From Actinomadura litoris (GTDB lineage Bacteria > Actinomycetota > Actinomycetes > Streptosporangiales > Streptosporangiaceae), in NCBI RefSeq assembly GCF_009733595.1, contig NZ_WOFH01000001.1:310001-374000 (forward strand): a stretch of DNA of 64,000 nt, written 5' to 3'. Shown piece after piece: positions 26,457 to 34,074 of this stretch (the first letter of the stretch is position 1; every line of letters starts with the position of its first letter). The translations under genes were made by a program, and so were the position numbers. Below the pieces are notes generated by a model that saw only the letters and a program-made list of their open reading frames with translations, was not told the DNA's origin and ran no database searches.

Positions 26457-26564
26457 CAAGGGGGCTCGCCTGGCGGCTCGCCCCCTTGACCGCGCCTTTG
26501 GCGGGCGCGGCATCGCTTCGCGATCTTCGCGGTGGGGCCTCGCCTCCGGCGTCGGCCCCACCGC
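26457..26564. repeat. Cluster of strong hairpins
   Basis: Three further perfect inverted repeats follow closely: CAAGGGGGC/GCCCCCTTG (26457-26488, 9 bp), CCGCGCC/GGCGCGG near 26490-26511 (7 bp), and GCGGTGGGGCC/GGCCCCACCGC (26529-26564, 11 bp). No gene is visible here. The cluster could be a dispersed intergenic element, a stabiliser of transcript 3' ends, or a protein-binding array. Confidence 0.65.
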
Positions 26565-26581
26565 TCAGCTACGCGCCCGCG

Positions 26582-26998
26582 CGACGGCTGAGGTCCCTGT
26601 GCGGCGCGTTCCAGCCGGTCACGGGTGCATCCGCGTGAGCGTCAGGCTCTCCATGCGGCGCGCTCCACCCGGCCAGGCACGCGTCCGCGCGAGCGCCAGG
26701 CTCTCCATGCGGCGCGTTCCAACCGGTCAGGCGCGCGTGCCGCGAACGGTGAGTCTTCGTGCGGCGCGCTCCAGCCGGTCAGGGGTGGGTTCGCGTGAGC
26801 GCTGAGGTCTCTTGTGGCGCGCTCCAGCCGGTCAGGTATGTGTCCGCGCGAGCGCCAGGCTCTCCGTGCGGGCGCGTTCCAACCGGTCAGGCGCGCGTGC
26901 GCGCGAACGGTGGGTCTTCGTGCGGCGTGCTCCAGCCGGTCAGGGGTGCGTCCGTGCGGGCGGTGGGTCTTCGTGCGGCGCGTTGCAGCCGGTCAGGG
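26582..26998. repeat. Minisatellite: eight tandem units of about 54 bp
   Basis: The core GCGGCGCGTTCCAGCCGGTCAGG recurs, with small changes, starting at 26601, 26655, 26709, 26761, 26814, 26868, 26922 and 26975, so unit lengths are 54, 54, 52, 53, 54, 54 and 53. The sequence between cores is also conserved (a GCGAGCG/GCGAACG stretch, then CTCTCC or GTCTTCGT), which makes the whole unit a tandem repeat and not a CRISPR repeat-spacer array. Units 3, 6, 7 and 8 form one sequence subtype and units 2 and 5 another. Because unit lengths break the reading frame, coding use is unlikely. It separates the plus-strand operon from the convergent CMD gene ending at 27013. Confidence 0.85.
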
Positions 26999-27012
26999 GC
27001 GTGCGGGGCGGG

Positions 27013-27579
27013 CTAGGTCTGGGGGGCGTCGGCGGGGAAGCCGGGGAGGCCGGGCTCGGGTTGGACGCCGACGGAGTTCAGCATCACCGCGACCGCCCAG
27101 TATCGGCCGACGACCGCGATCAGGTCGATGAGCTGGGCGTCCTCGTAGCGGCGGGCGAGCGCCTGCCAGGTGTCGTCGGAGAGGCGGCCCGCGTCGTGCA
27201 GTTCGTCCACCGCCTGGAGCAGGACCTTCTGGAACGCCGTCCAGCCGTCGGCGTCCGGGCCGTGCGGGACGCGTTCGATCTCGGCGTCGGTGAGCCCGGC
27301 GGCGCGTCCCATGCGGACGTGCTGGCCGAAGGCGTACTCCGACCCGCGCCGCCAGACGATCCGCAGGATCGCCAGCTCGCGGTCGCGGCCGGGCAGCGAC
27401 GAGGCGTTCAGCAGGTACTCCTGGAGCGGGCGCTGCGCCTTCATCAGGCCAGGGTTGTGCGCCCACGTCCGGCCGACGTGCATGGTTCCGGTGAACGCGG
27501 CGTCGCCGAACAGCTCGCGTTCGAGCGCCTGGTACTCCTCGACGGGCAGCGGCGGGATGCGGGGTCCGGGCGTGGTCAC
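27013..27579 (-). CDS. Carboxymuconolactone decarboxylase-family protein (single domain)
   Basis: A 188-aa CMD/AhpD-like protein. The fold signature lies at residues ~60-110 (LPGRDRELAILRIVWRRGSEYAFGQHVRMGRAAGLTDAEIE, in the usual spacing), with the redox Cys positions replaced by Ser and Gln-His; peroxidase activity is therefore unlikely. The C-terminal half (ALARRYEDAQLIDLIAVVGRYWAVAVMLNSVG) is typical of actinobacterial catabolic-operon members. The GTG start at 27579 overlaps the MBL hydrolase stop (GTGA). This is the second CMD protein of the window; the two are not close copies. Confidence 0.87.
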   Translation of the reverse strand: MTTPGPRIPPLPVEEYQALERELFGDAAFTGTMHVGRTWAHNPGLMKAQRPLQEYLLNASSLPGRDRELAILRIVWRRGSEYAFGQHVRMGRAAGLTDAEIERVPHGPDADGWTAFQKVLLQAVDELHDAGRLSDDTWQALARRYEDAQLIDLIAVVGRYWAVAVMLNSVGVQPEPGLPGFPADAPQT

Positions 27580-28451
27580 GAGGCGCTCCCAAGGTCGGTG
27601 CGGACGGCGGTGCGCAGCGCGCCCGCGGCGTCGCGGTCGAGGTCGACGGCGGTGGGGATGGGGAAGTGCGGCGCGAGGATCGTCGCGCCCCGGTCGGCGG
27701 CGAGCGCGGTGATCCGCTCCCGGCTGCGCAGCGACTGGACGGGGTCGTGGTCGACCCTCGGCAGCCAGCAGTGGTGCTCCAGGTGGACGGGGTGATGCGC
27801 CAGGTCGCCGACCAGCAGCGCGGTCGCGCCGCCGGAGGCCACCATCACCGACACGTGCCCCGGGGTGTGGCCGGGCGTGGGCAGGATGGTGACCTCGTCG
27901 GACAGCGGCAGCTCGCCGTCGTAGGCGTGCAGGCGCCCGGCGCCGGTGACGGCCCGCAGGCGGGGGCGCGCCTTGGTCGCGAACTCGCGGTTCACCGGGA
28001 TCTGGTCGACCTCGTCGCTCGTCCAGTAGTCGACCTCGCGCTCGTGCACGTAGACGGTCGCGTTCGGGAACGTCAGCGTGCCCTCGTCGTCCTTCACCAG
28101 CCAGCCGCAGTGGTCGGCGTGCAGGTGGGTCTGGACGATCCGGTCGACGTCGCCGGGCTCGACCCCGAGCCTCGCCAGCGTCGCGGGCAGCTCGCCCGCG
28201 CCCGCCATGCCCGGGATCTCGCCGGCGCGGTGGCCCCAGCCGGTGTCGACGAGCGTCACATGACCGTCGCCGGTGATGAGGAAACCGCCGAAGTTCACCG
28301 TGAACGGCGTGTCCGGGTCGGAGACGCCCACCTCCGGCATCCACTCCGACGGGTCGACGCCATGGAACCAGTACCGGCTGGACCGCTGCGCGACCCCGTC
28401 ACTGATATGCGTCACCCTCATACGGCCGACATCGAGCGTCGCCGAAAGCAC
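27576..28451 (-). CDS. Metallo-beta-lactamase-fold hydrolase
   Basis: A 291-aa cytosolic MBL-fold protein with the dinuclear zinc motif THLHADHCGW, the later ligand His in LPTPGHTPGHVSV, an Asp in LLVGDLAHHP, and a final His in LAPHFPIPTA. It resembles lactonase/hydrolase members (AHL-lactonase and ring-opening types). GTG 28451 is used; ATG 28421 (MRVTHISDG) is possible. It stands 22 bases after the EthD-like gene and is coupled to the CMD gene. Lactone hydrolysis next to a CMD protein fits a BVMO-type pathway elsewhere in the island, but this is inference. Confidence 0.9.
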   Translation of the reverse strand: MLSATLDVGRMRVTHISDGVAQRSSRYWFHGVDPSEWMPEVGVSDPDTPFTVNFGGFLITGDGHVTLVDTGWGHRAGEIPGMAGAGELPATLARLGVEPGDVDRIVQTHLHADHCGWLVKDDEGTLTFPNATVYVHEREVDYWTSDEVDQIPVNREFATKARPRLRAVTGAGRLHAYDGELPLSDEVTILPTPGHTPGHVSVMVASGGATALLVGDLAHHPVHLEHHCWLPRVDHDPVQSLRSRERITALAADRGATILAPHFPIPTAVDLDRDAAGALRTAVRTDLGSAS

Positions 28452-28473
28452 GCCACCACCCCAATCCCGCTTT

Positions 28474-29175
28474 CTAGCCCATTCGCTTGTACTTGACCCG
28501 CCACCGCACCTGGCGCTCCTCCCAGGCGCGCGGCCCCGGCGTGAGGGAGACCCCCGCCGGCGGCGCGGGCGCCCGCGCGTCCTCGGCCTCGTAGACCGCG
28601 TTGTACGCGGGGCAGCCGGGCGCGGGGTGCCGGAACTCGTGCCAGAGCTGGAAGCGGCTCCCCCGGTCGTAGCCGAACCCGGCGACGATCTCCGGGAGGT
28701 GCGTCCGCGTGTAGAAGTCGTCGAACTCCGCGACCTCGGCGGGCGACGCGTCGGCCGCCGGGTCCATCCCGATCATGGCGATGCGGCCCGGGACGAGGTC
28801 GTCCGCCCCGGTCGAGCCGGTGTTCCGCCAGATCATCCGCCACACGACCGCGATGCGCTCCCAGGGCGGCCCCGGCGTGTAGGTGACGCGCTGGTCCTCG
28901 GGACCGTCCAGGCGGGCGAGGAAGCGGCGCGCCGACTCCTCGCCGTCGATGCCGTAGACCGCGAGCCAGTACGGGACGGCGTCGCCCGCGCCACCGGAGT
29001 CGGTCAGCTCGTACCGCGCGGCGCTGACGAACCCCTCGTTGAGGGTGACGACCTCGCGCAGGTGGACCTCGTCGTAGAAGTCGGCGAGCGCCCGCTTCAT
29101 ACCCTCGGGCTCGTCCGGACGGGTGTTCAGGCCCACCGCGAGAAAGAACGGGCAGCTCAGCGGTTGTTCACCCAT
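28474..29175 (-). CDS. Protein with two EthD-like (dimeric alpha/beta-barrel) repeats
   Basis: A 233-aa protein of unassigned function. Two ferredoxin-like repeats can be seen, each with the EthD-type FY-x-x-x-HL-E motif: FYDEVHLREVV near residue 32 and FYTRTHLPEIVAGFGYDRGSRF near residue 150. Such tandem dimeric-barrel proteins bind small hydrophobic or keto substrates without cofactors. ATG 29175 is chosen for its GGAGGT site and family-like start; an in-frame ATG at 29229 lies almost against the operator and is less likely. It heads the operon EthD-like/MBL/CMD, whose promoter has a PadR-type palindrome. Confidence 0.75.
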   Translation of the reverse strand: MGEQPLSCPFFLAVGLNTRPDEPEGMKRALADFYDEVHLREVVTLNEGFVSAARYELTDSGGAGDAVPYWLAVYGIDGEESARRFLARLDGPEDQRVTYTPGPPWERIAVVWRMIWRNTGSTGADDLVPGRIAMIGMDPAADASPAEVAEFDDFYTRTHLPEIVAGFGYDRGSRFQLWHEFRHPAPGCPAYNAVYEAEDARAPAPPAGVSLTPGPRAWEERQVRWRVKYKRMG

Positions 29176-29234
29176 GGGACGGTCGCCACCTCCGCTCCGG
29201 CCGCACGGGCGGAGACATCGCTCGGACAATCATT

Positions 29235-29255
29235 CAGAATGAACCATACATTCTG
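29235..29255 (-). promoter_or_regulatory. Candidate PadR operator upstream of the EthD-like/MBL/CMD operon
   Basis: Perfect 7-bp arms CAGAATG and CATTCTG are separated by 7 bases (29235-29255). Read on the minus strand it matches the site in front of padR (12251-12274) at 15 or 16 of 20 positions. It lies about 60 bases upstream of ATG 29175, a promoter position. A shared operator 17 kb apart suggests one PadR regulon. Confidence 0.55.
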
Positions 29256-29316
29256 CACCATGTCAATGGACATGCGACGGCACCCCGCCGGTGGCGGGGT
29301 GCCGTTCTCGCGGAAA

Positions 29317-30702
29317 TCAGGTGTTGTGGGACGACGCGCCGCGGCGGGGCTTGCGGCGGCGCGGGCGCCGCGCCTGGCCCGCCGGCGCGGCGGCGGCGGC
29401 CTTGGCCGGGGCCTTGGCCGGGGCCTTGGCCGGGGCCTTGCCCGCGGGCTTGGCGGCCTGCTTGGCGGCGGGGCGCGCGGGCGCGGGGACGGGCGTGCCC
29501 GACGGGGTCCGGGCGCCGGTGATCCGGGCCAGCTCGGCGTCGCCGGGCCGGACGCGGGTCGTGCGCGGCGCGATCCCCGCGGCGGACATCATCGCGTCCA
29601 CCTCGCGGCGCTGGTCGGGCAGGACGAGCGTGACGACCGTCCCGGACGCGCCGGCGCGGGCGGTGCGGCCGCCCCGGTGCAGGTAGTCCTTGTGGTCGGC
29701 GGGCGGGTCGACGTTGACGACGAGGTCGAGGTCGTCGATGTGGATGCCGCGCGCGGCGACGTTGGTGGCGACCAGGACGGCGACGTCGCCCGTCCGGAAG
29801 CCCTCCAGCGTGCGGTTGCGCTGCGACTGGGTCTTGCCGCCGTGCAGCGCGGCGGCGAGCACGCCCCGGGACCGCAGCTTGCGGACGAGCCGGTCGGCGC
29901 CGTGCTTCTTGCCCACGAACATGATCACGCGGCCGTCGCGGGCGGCGATGTGCGCGGTGGTCTCCAGCTTGTCGGTGTCGACGACGTGCAGCAGGTGGTG
30001 CTCCATCGTCGTGACCGCGCCCGCGGAGGGGTCGACCGAGTGCGTCACCGGGTCGTCCAGGAAGCGGCGGACGAGCGTGTCGACGTTCCGGTCGAGCGTC
30101 GCGGAGAACAGCATCCGCTGCCCGCCGGGCGGGGTCTGGTCGAGGAGCCGGGTGACCTGCGGCAGGAAGCCCATGTCGGTCATCTGGTCGGCCTCGTCCA
30201 GCACGGTGACCGCCACGTCGCCGAGATGGCAGTCGCCGCGCTCGATCAGGTCGGCGAGGCGGCCGGGCGTGGCGACCAGGACGTCGGCGCCGCGTTCGAG
30301 CGCGGCGGCCTGCCGCCCGATCCCCAGCCCGCCGACGACGGTGACGAGGCGCTGCCGCAGCGCGTCCGCGTACGGGGTGAGCGCGGTGGTGACCTGCTGC
30401 GCGAGCTCCCGGGTCGGGACGAGCACCAGCGCGAGCGGGCGCCGGGGCGCGGCGCGCCGGCCGTCGAGGCGGGCGAGCGTGGCGAGCCCGAACGCGAGGG
30501 TCTTGCCGGAGCCGGTGCGGCCGCGGCCGAGGACGTCCCGTCCGGCGAGGGCGTTCGGGAGCGTCGCCGCCTGGATCGGGAACGGGTCGGTGACGCCCTC
30601 GCGGGTCAGCGCCGCCAGCAGGGCGGGCGGCAGTTCGAGCTCGGCGAAGGACGAGACCGGGGGCAGGACGGGACGGCGGGCGCGGGTGGCGCTTCGGGGC
30701 AT
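29317..30702 (-). CDS. DEAD-box ATP-dependent RNA helicase
   Basis: A 461-aa helicase with the full motif set: Q motif (FPIQAATLPNALAGRDVLG), motif I GRTGSGKT, Ia PTRELAQQ, Ib TPGRLADL, II DEAD (VLDEADQMTDMGF), III SAT, IV-V (ATNVAARGIHIDDL) and VI HRGGRTARAG. The two RecA domains span residues ~20-370. The tail is a basic, Lys/Ala/Pro-rich segment with AKAP repeats (encoded by a 12-base tandem repeat) ending in RRPRRRKPRRG, an RNA-binding extension common in actinobacterial RhlE-like enzymes. Proximity to cspA suggests cold-shock RNA remodelling. Confidence 0.95.
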   Translation of the reverse strand: MPRSATRARRPVLPPVSSFAELELPPALLAALTREGVTDPFPIQAATLPNALAGRDVLGRGRTGSGKTLAFGLATLARLDGRRAAPRRPLALVLVPTRELAQQVTTALTPYADALRQRLVTVVGGLGIGRQAAALERGADVLVATPGRLADLIERGDCHLGDVAVTVLDEADQMTDMGFLPQVTRLLDQTPPGGQRMLFSATLDRNVDTLVRRFLDDPVTHSVDPSAGAVTTMEHHLLHVVDTDKLETTAHIAARDGRVIMFVGKKHGADRLVRKLRSRGVLAAALHGGKTQSQRNRTLEGFRTGDVAVLVATNVAARGIHIDDLDLVVNVDPPADHKDYLHRGGRTARAGASGTVVTLVLPDQRREVDAMMSAAGIAPRTTRVRPGDAELARITGARTPSGTPVPAPARPAAKQAAKPAGKAPAKAPAKAPAKAAAAAPAGQARRPRRRKPRRGASSHNT

Positions 30703-30861
30703 GGAACCTTCCTCAGTGATGGCGCGTGTCGAGGAGTGCTCCGCTGCGCGGGACCGGCCGGAGGGCCGGGCGAAGAAATCTCAAGAACGAACCGGGAGAC
30801 GATGGGCGCGGGAACGGCGCGGACGGGCCGAGGGCCCGCCCGCGCCGTGCCGTGCAGGGTG

Positions 30862-31065
30862 TCAGGCGGGGACGATGTTCTCCGCCTGGAGGCCCTTCTG
30901 GCCCTGGGTGACGTCGAACGACACCTTCTGGCCTTCCTGGAGCTCGCGGAAGCCCTGCGCCGCGATGTTGGAGTAGTGGGCGAAGACGTCGGCGCCTCCG
31001 CCGTCCTGCTCGATGAAGCCGAAGCCCTTTTCGGCGTTGAACCACTTGACGGTGCCGGTGGCCAT
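30862..31065 (-). CDS. cspA: Cold-shock protein, CspA family
   Basis: A 67-aa single cold-shock domain with both RNA-binding motifs: [15 protein letters not shown] (RNP1, KGFGFI) and DVFAHYSNI (RNP2, VFAHY). It binds single-stranded nucleic acid and melts RNA structure. ATG 31065 has AAAAGGAG 6-7 bases upstream. The leader from the presumed promoter near 31230 to the ATG is over 100 bases and contains a terminator-like hairpin, consistent with post-transcriptional control. Confidence 0.96.
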   Translation of the reverse strand: MATGTVKWFNAEKGFGFIEQDGGGADVFAHYSNIAAQGFRELQEGQKVSFDVTQGQKGLQAENIVPA

Positions 31066-31150
31066 GGTGATCTCCTTTTGGCTCAGTCCGGGTCCCACAC
31101 CCTGTGGGCCCGCGGACGCCGCGATGGCCCATCCGGAAGATCCGAACAAC

Positions 31151-31183
31151 AAAAATGCGCCTGAGGTGGAACCAGCAGGCGCA
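31151..31183 (-). terminator. Terminator-like hairpin with U tract inside the cspA leader
   Basis: On the minus strand TGCGCCTG pairs with CAGGCGCA (31156-31163 and 31176-31183, 8 bp, with an extra GGT/ACC inside the loop) and is followed immediately by TTTTTGTTGTT. A U tract is rare in this GC-rich DNA. It stands about 90 bases before the cspA ATG and there is no minus-strand gene upstream for it to terminate, so it most likely acts as an attenuator or thermosensor in the cspA leader. Confidence 0.55.
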
Positions 31184-31352
31184 CACAAATGTCTATGGGA
31201 ACCGCAACGTCCCGGACACTACCACATGACCCCGGGCCCCCACCGCCGGAGCGTCATGGAAGTGCCGCCGGGACGCCTCGGACGCAACGAATTCGCCAAG
31301 CGGTCACCGATCGGGGCCCCGTCAGGGTCCGGACGGGCGCATACTAGCGCTG

Positions 31353-31577
31353 ATGAGACCCCCGCGAGCCGCGCAGCGGCGACACCTGCCCACCAGTCCC
31401 TTCAAGCCACCGCCACCGGCTCCGCCCGCCAAGGAGTTCGCCGTGGAGGACCGCGTGACCCACGACAAGTACGGCCTCGGCCGCGTGGTCGAGGTCGAGC
31501 GCGACGCCGTCTTCGTCGACTTCGGCACCCGCAAGGTCCGGATCCCGGCGCCGTACGCGAAGCTCTTCCCGCTCTGA
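31353..31577 (+). CDS. Small conserved actinobacterial protein (KOW/SH3-like)
   Basis: A 74-aa protein. The N-terminal 28 residues are basic and Pro-rich; the rest (FAVEDRVTHDKYGLGRVVEVE, then AVFVDFGTRKVRIPAPYAKL) is a small beta-barrel of a type widely conserved in actinomycetes and often annotated only as hypothetical. No active-site motif is seen. ATG 31353 has little ribosome-site signal but follows TACTAG by a few bases, which could be a -10 element of a leaderless transcript; GTG 31443 with AAGGAG six bases upstream is an alternative giving only the barrel. It is transcribed divergently from cspA. Confidence 0.75.
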   Translation: MRPPRAAQRRHLPTSPFKPPPPAPPAKEFAVEDRVTHDKYGLGRVVEVERDAVFVDFGTRKVRIPAPYAKLFPL

Positions 31578-31630
31578 GGCCGGGCCCTTCCCCGTTCGGA
31601 GGTCCCGGCCGCCGGTACCGCGCCGCGCGC

Positions 31631-32239
31631 TCAGGAGAACGTCCCGGGCGCCGGGGCGAGCCCGGTCGCGCGGCGTTCCTCCGCGAGCTCGATCAGGCGC
31701 GCCGACATGTCGGCGAAGAGCATCAGGTCCCGCGCCACGGCCGTCGTGAACGGCGACGCGCCGGGCCGGTCGACGACGGCCAGCACCCCGCGGGTCGCCT
31801 CGCCCGTCTCCAGCGGGAGCATGAGGATGGGGCCCGGCGGAAGCTCGCTGAGCCCCTGGTCGACGGCGACCCGCGACGAGAGGGCCCGCCGTGAGCTGAA
31901 CACGCGTCCGATCATCGACCGGCCGCGCCGGACGGTCAGCCCGCGCAGCCGGTCACCGCCGGCGCCGACCGCGACCTCGATCCGCAGCGTGTTGCCGCCG
32001 TCCTCGGCGGGCAGCGCGACGAACGCCAGCGGCGCGCGGGCCATGGCGCGGGCGTGCTCGGCGACCAGGCCGAGCGCCTCCGCGGGCTCGGCGCCGCCCA
32101 GGATCGCGGCCATGAGGTCGAACGACGCCGCGAGCCGGTGCCCTTCCTCGGCGGGCCGCGGGGCCCGCGCCGGCCGCCAGGTGATCGGCGGCACGCCCGC
32201 GGGCCCCGCGCCGTCCCGCGGCGTCGCGGGCGGGGGCAC
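31631..32239 (-). CDS. GAF-domain protein
   Basis: A 202-aa cytosolic protein. Residues ~35-195 fit a GAF domain (EEGHRLAASFDLMAAILGG, LTVRRGRSMIGRVFSSRRAL, then PILMLPLETGEATRGVLAVVDR and FADMSARLIELAEERR). GAF domains of this actinobacterial type are found in signalling proteins that bind small ligands or sense redox state; no output domain is attached. The GTG 32239 start is uncertain: no clear ribosome site, and the frame stays open upstream through a repetitive Glu/Ala/Arg/His-rich stretch (32240-32362), encoded by imperfect 15-base repeats. The STAS gene just upstream may be co-transcribed. Confidence 0.75.
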   Translation of the reverse strand: MPPPATPRDGAGPAGVPPITWRPARAPRPAEEGHRLAASFDLMAAILGGAEPAEALGLVAEHARAMARAPLAFVALPAEDGGNTLRIEVAVGAGGDRLRGLTVRRGRSMIGRVFSSRRALSSRVAVDQGLSELPPGPILMLPLETGEATRGVLAVVDRPGASPFTTAVARDLMLFADMSARLIELAEERRATGLAPAPGTFS

Positions 32240-32364
32240 GGGGCCGTGCCCAGCCTCGCCGTGCCCAGCCTCGTCGTGCCTGGCCTCCTCGCGCCGGGCG
32301 TCGCCGTGCCGGGCCTCGTCGTCCGGCCGGGCCGCCTCGTGCGGCGTCCCGGTCCCCGGCGGGT

Positions 32365-32751
32365 TCAGGCCGCGGCCGATCCGCCGCCGGGCCCGGCGAG
32401 CCCGGCCGCCTCGACGGTGCGGTGCACGCTGAAGTACCGGTCGAGACCGCTGATCTCCAGCAGCCTCGCGAGGTGCGGGCGGGGGGCGGCGAGCACGACG
32501 GCGGCGCCCTCGCGCTCCGTCCGCCGCCGCGTGCCGACGAGCAGGGCGAGGCCGGAGGCGTCGCAGAAGGTCACGTCCGCGAGGTCGATGACGACGAGGG
32601 CGCCCGGGTCGCGCAGGGCGATCCGCAGGGCCTCCCGCAGCGCTGGCGCGGTGGCCATGTCAAGTTCGCCGCGGAGGGCGACGACGGTGGCTCCCGGGCG
32701 GCGCTCGCGGCTCAGCCCGGTGGGGGGTGCGGGACGGTCGGCGCTGGTCAT
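32365..32751 (-). CDS. STAS-domain anti-anti-sigma factor
   Basis: A 128-aa protein with a single STAS domain (residues ~20-115: ATVVALRGELDMATAPALREAL, then LVVIDLADVTFCDASGLALLVG). The Ser of CDASGLALL is the regulatory phosphorylation site of SpoIIAA/RsbV-like proteins. Unphosphorylated, it would bind a partner kinase/anti-sigma factor and free a sigma factor; no such partner lies in the window. ATG 32751 has GGAG nine bases upstream. It sits before the GAF-domain gene, a combination that suggests stress or sigma-B-type signalling. Confidence 0.88.
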   Translation of the reverse strand: MTSADRPAPPTGLSRERRPGATVVALRGELDMATAPALREALRIALRDPGALVVIDLADVTFCDASGLALLVGTRRRTEREGAAVVLAAPRPHLARLLEISGLDRYFSVHRTVEAAGLAGPGGGSAAA

Positions 32752-33102
32752 GCTGGTGTCTCCGATCCGGAGTACGGGGCCGCCGGGTTCGGACGCCATG
32801 GCGCGGGCGGGGTCGCCCGCGTCCGGCCGAGATGGTGTCGAGGCGTCATGGGTGCCGGACCGATCCGGACCCTTCAGGAGGCCGCGTAGTGGCGAACCAG
32901 GGGGAAACGGGCTTGGCCGCCCGCGTCGAGAACCCCTTGTCCACAACCGAGCCTACGCCCTCCGGGCCGGCGGCGCGGGCCGCGCGGGGCGGGGCGGCCC
33001 GCGCGACCGGGAGGCCGCCCGTTTATGCTCACGCAGGCGGGACGCGGTTTCGGTGCCGCGTACGGCATGTTTCCTGGAGCGAGGAGAACCGGTGGAGTCT
33101 CG

Positions 33103-34074
33103 ATGAGCGCGCCCGACACACCCGGCGCGGGGCGGGTCATGACCGTGACCGGACCGGTCGCACCGGACGCCCTCGGGCACACCGTCACCTCCGTCCACGT
33201 GGTGAGCGACCTGCCCGCCGGCGAGAACGGCGGGGACGTCGACGAGACCCCGGTCGGCCTCGGGCTGCTCGGCGCGCTCAGCCTGGGCGCCGCGAACCGC
33301 GACAACGCGCGGCTGACCGAGGAGGGCGCGGCCGCCGAGCTGGCCGACTTCGCCGCGCTCGGCGGCGGGACGGTCGTGGACGTGACCGGCGCCGGCCGCG
33401 GCCGCGACCCCCGGGCCCTCGCCCGGCTCGCCCGCGCCACCGGCGTGCACGTCGTCATGGGCGCCTCCGGCGGTGTCGCGGAGGAGATCGTCCGCGAGGT
33501 CGTGGACGGGGTGGACGGCGTCCGCGCGGGCGTGATCGGCAGGATCGGGATGCTCGACCCCGACCGCGCGGCGCACCGGGCCGTGGCGGCGACCGTCGGG
33601 GAGGCCGCGCGCGAGACGGGCGCGCCCGTGCTGCTGGACCGCGCCGCGACCTACGAGGCGACGCACCGCGTCCTCGACCTGCTCGACGGGGTGGACCCGG
33701 CGCGCGTGGCCGTGGGCGCCTGCGACGCGTTCGCCACCGACCACGAGGCCCTCGCCTCGCTGGCCGAGCGGGGCGTGTCCGTCCAGTTCGACCGGCTCGG
33801 GCGGCTCACGAACGTCTACACCGAGGTGGACGACCAGGACGTCGCCGCCGCCGTCCTCGCGCTGGCGGAGCGCGGCCACGCCGAGCGGGTGCTGCTGTCC
33901 CCCGGCGTGTCCCGCAAGATCGACCTGAAGGGCTTCGGCGGCGGCGGGTACGGGTTCGTCGTCCAGCAGTTCGTCCCCTTCCTGCGGTTCCAGGGCGCCG
34001 ACGACGCGCTCGTGCACGCCCTGACCGAGGCGAACCCGGCGCGCTGGCTGACGATCACGGAGGAACGCCGATGA
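33103..34074 (+). CDS. Phosphotriesterase-family protein lacking metal ligands (probable pseudoenzyme)
   Basis: A 323-aa homolog of the enzyme encoded next to it, with the same block order. Aligned by eye to that neighbour, the metal and catalytic residues are changed: HEH becomes S30-V-H32, the bridging Glu (GEIG) becomes Arg147 (GRIG), FH becomes L-Asp179, GHAGD becomes GACDA (Ala206), and the final Asp of GHDV becomes Gly268. Only one of the six ligands is kept, so hydrolysis through the usual binuclear site is very unlikely. The frame is intact, well translated (GGAG five bases before ATG) and coupled to the true enzyme by ATGA at 34071, so it is likely a maintained partner or regulatory subunit and not debris. 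Confidence 0.82.
   Translation: MSAPDTPGAGRVMTVTGPVAPDALGHTVTSVHVVSDLPAGENGGDVDETPVGLGLLGALSLGAANRDNARLTEEGAAAELADFAALGGGTVVDVTGAGRGRDPRALARLARATGVHVVMGASGGVAEEIVREVVDGVDGVRAGVIGRIGMLDPDRAAHRAVAATVGEAARETGAPVLLDRAATYEATHRVLDLLDGVDPARVAVGACDAFATDHEALASLAERGVSVQFDRLGRLTNVYTEVDDQDVAAAVLALAERGHAERVLLSPGVSRKIDLKGFGGGGYGFVVQQFVPFLRFQGADDALVHALTEANPARWLTITEERR

Noticed and set aside
26582..26998. CRISPR array (regular ~54-bp period with a 23-bp core).
   Set aside because: The sequence between cores is itself repeated, units drift in both parts, and no cas genes are present; it is a minisatellite.
26437..27016. Arg/Ala-rich frames across the minisatellite as a repeat protein.
   Set aside because: Unit lengths of 52, 53 and 54 change frame, no ribosome site is present, and composition is that of GC-rich noncoding DNA.
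32727..34070. Frame extending the phosphotriesterase gene upstream to 800 residues.
   Set aside because: It is an Arg/Gly-rich shadow of the degenerate paralog; ATG 34071 is supported by the overlap and by family length.
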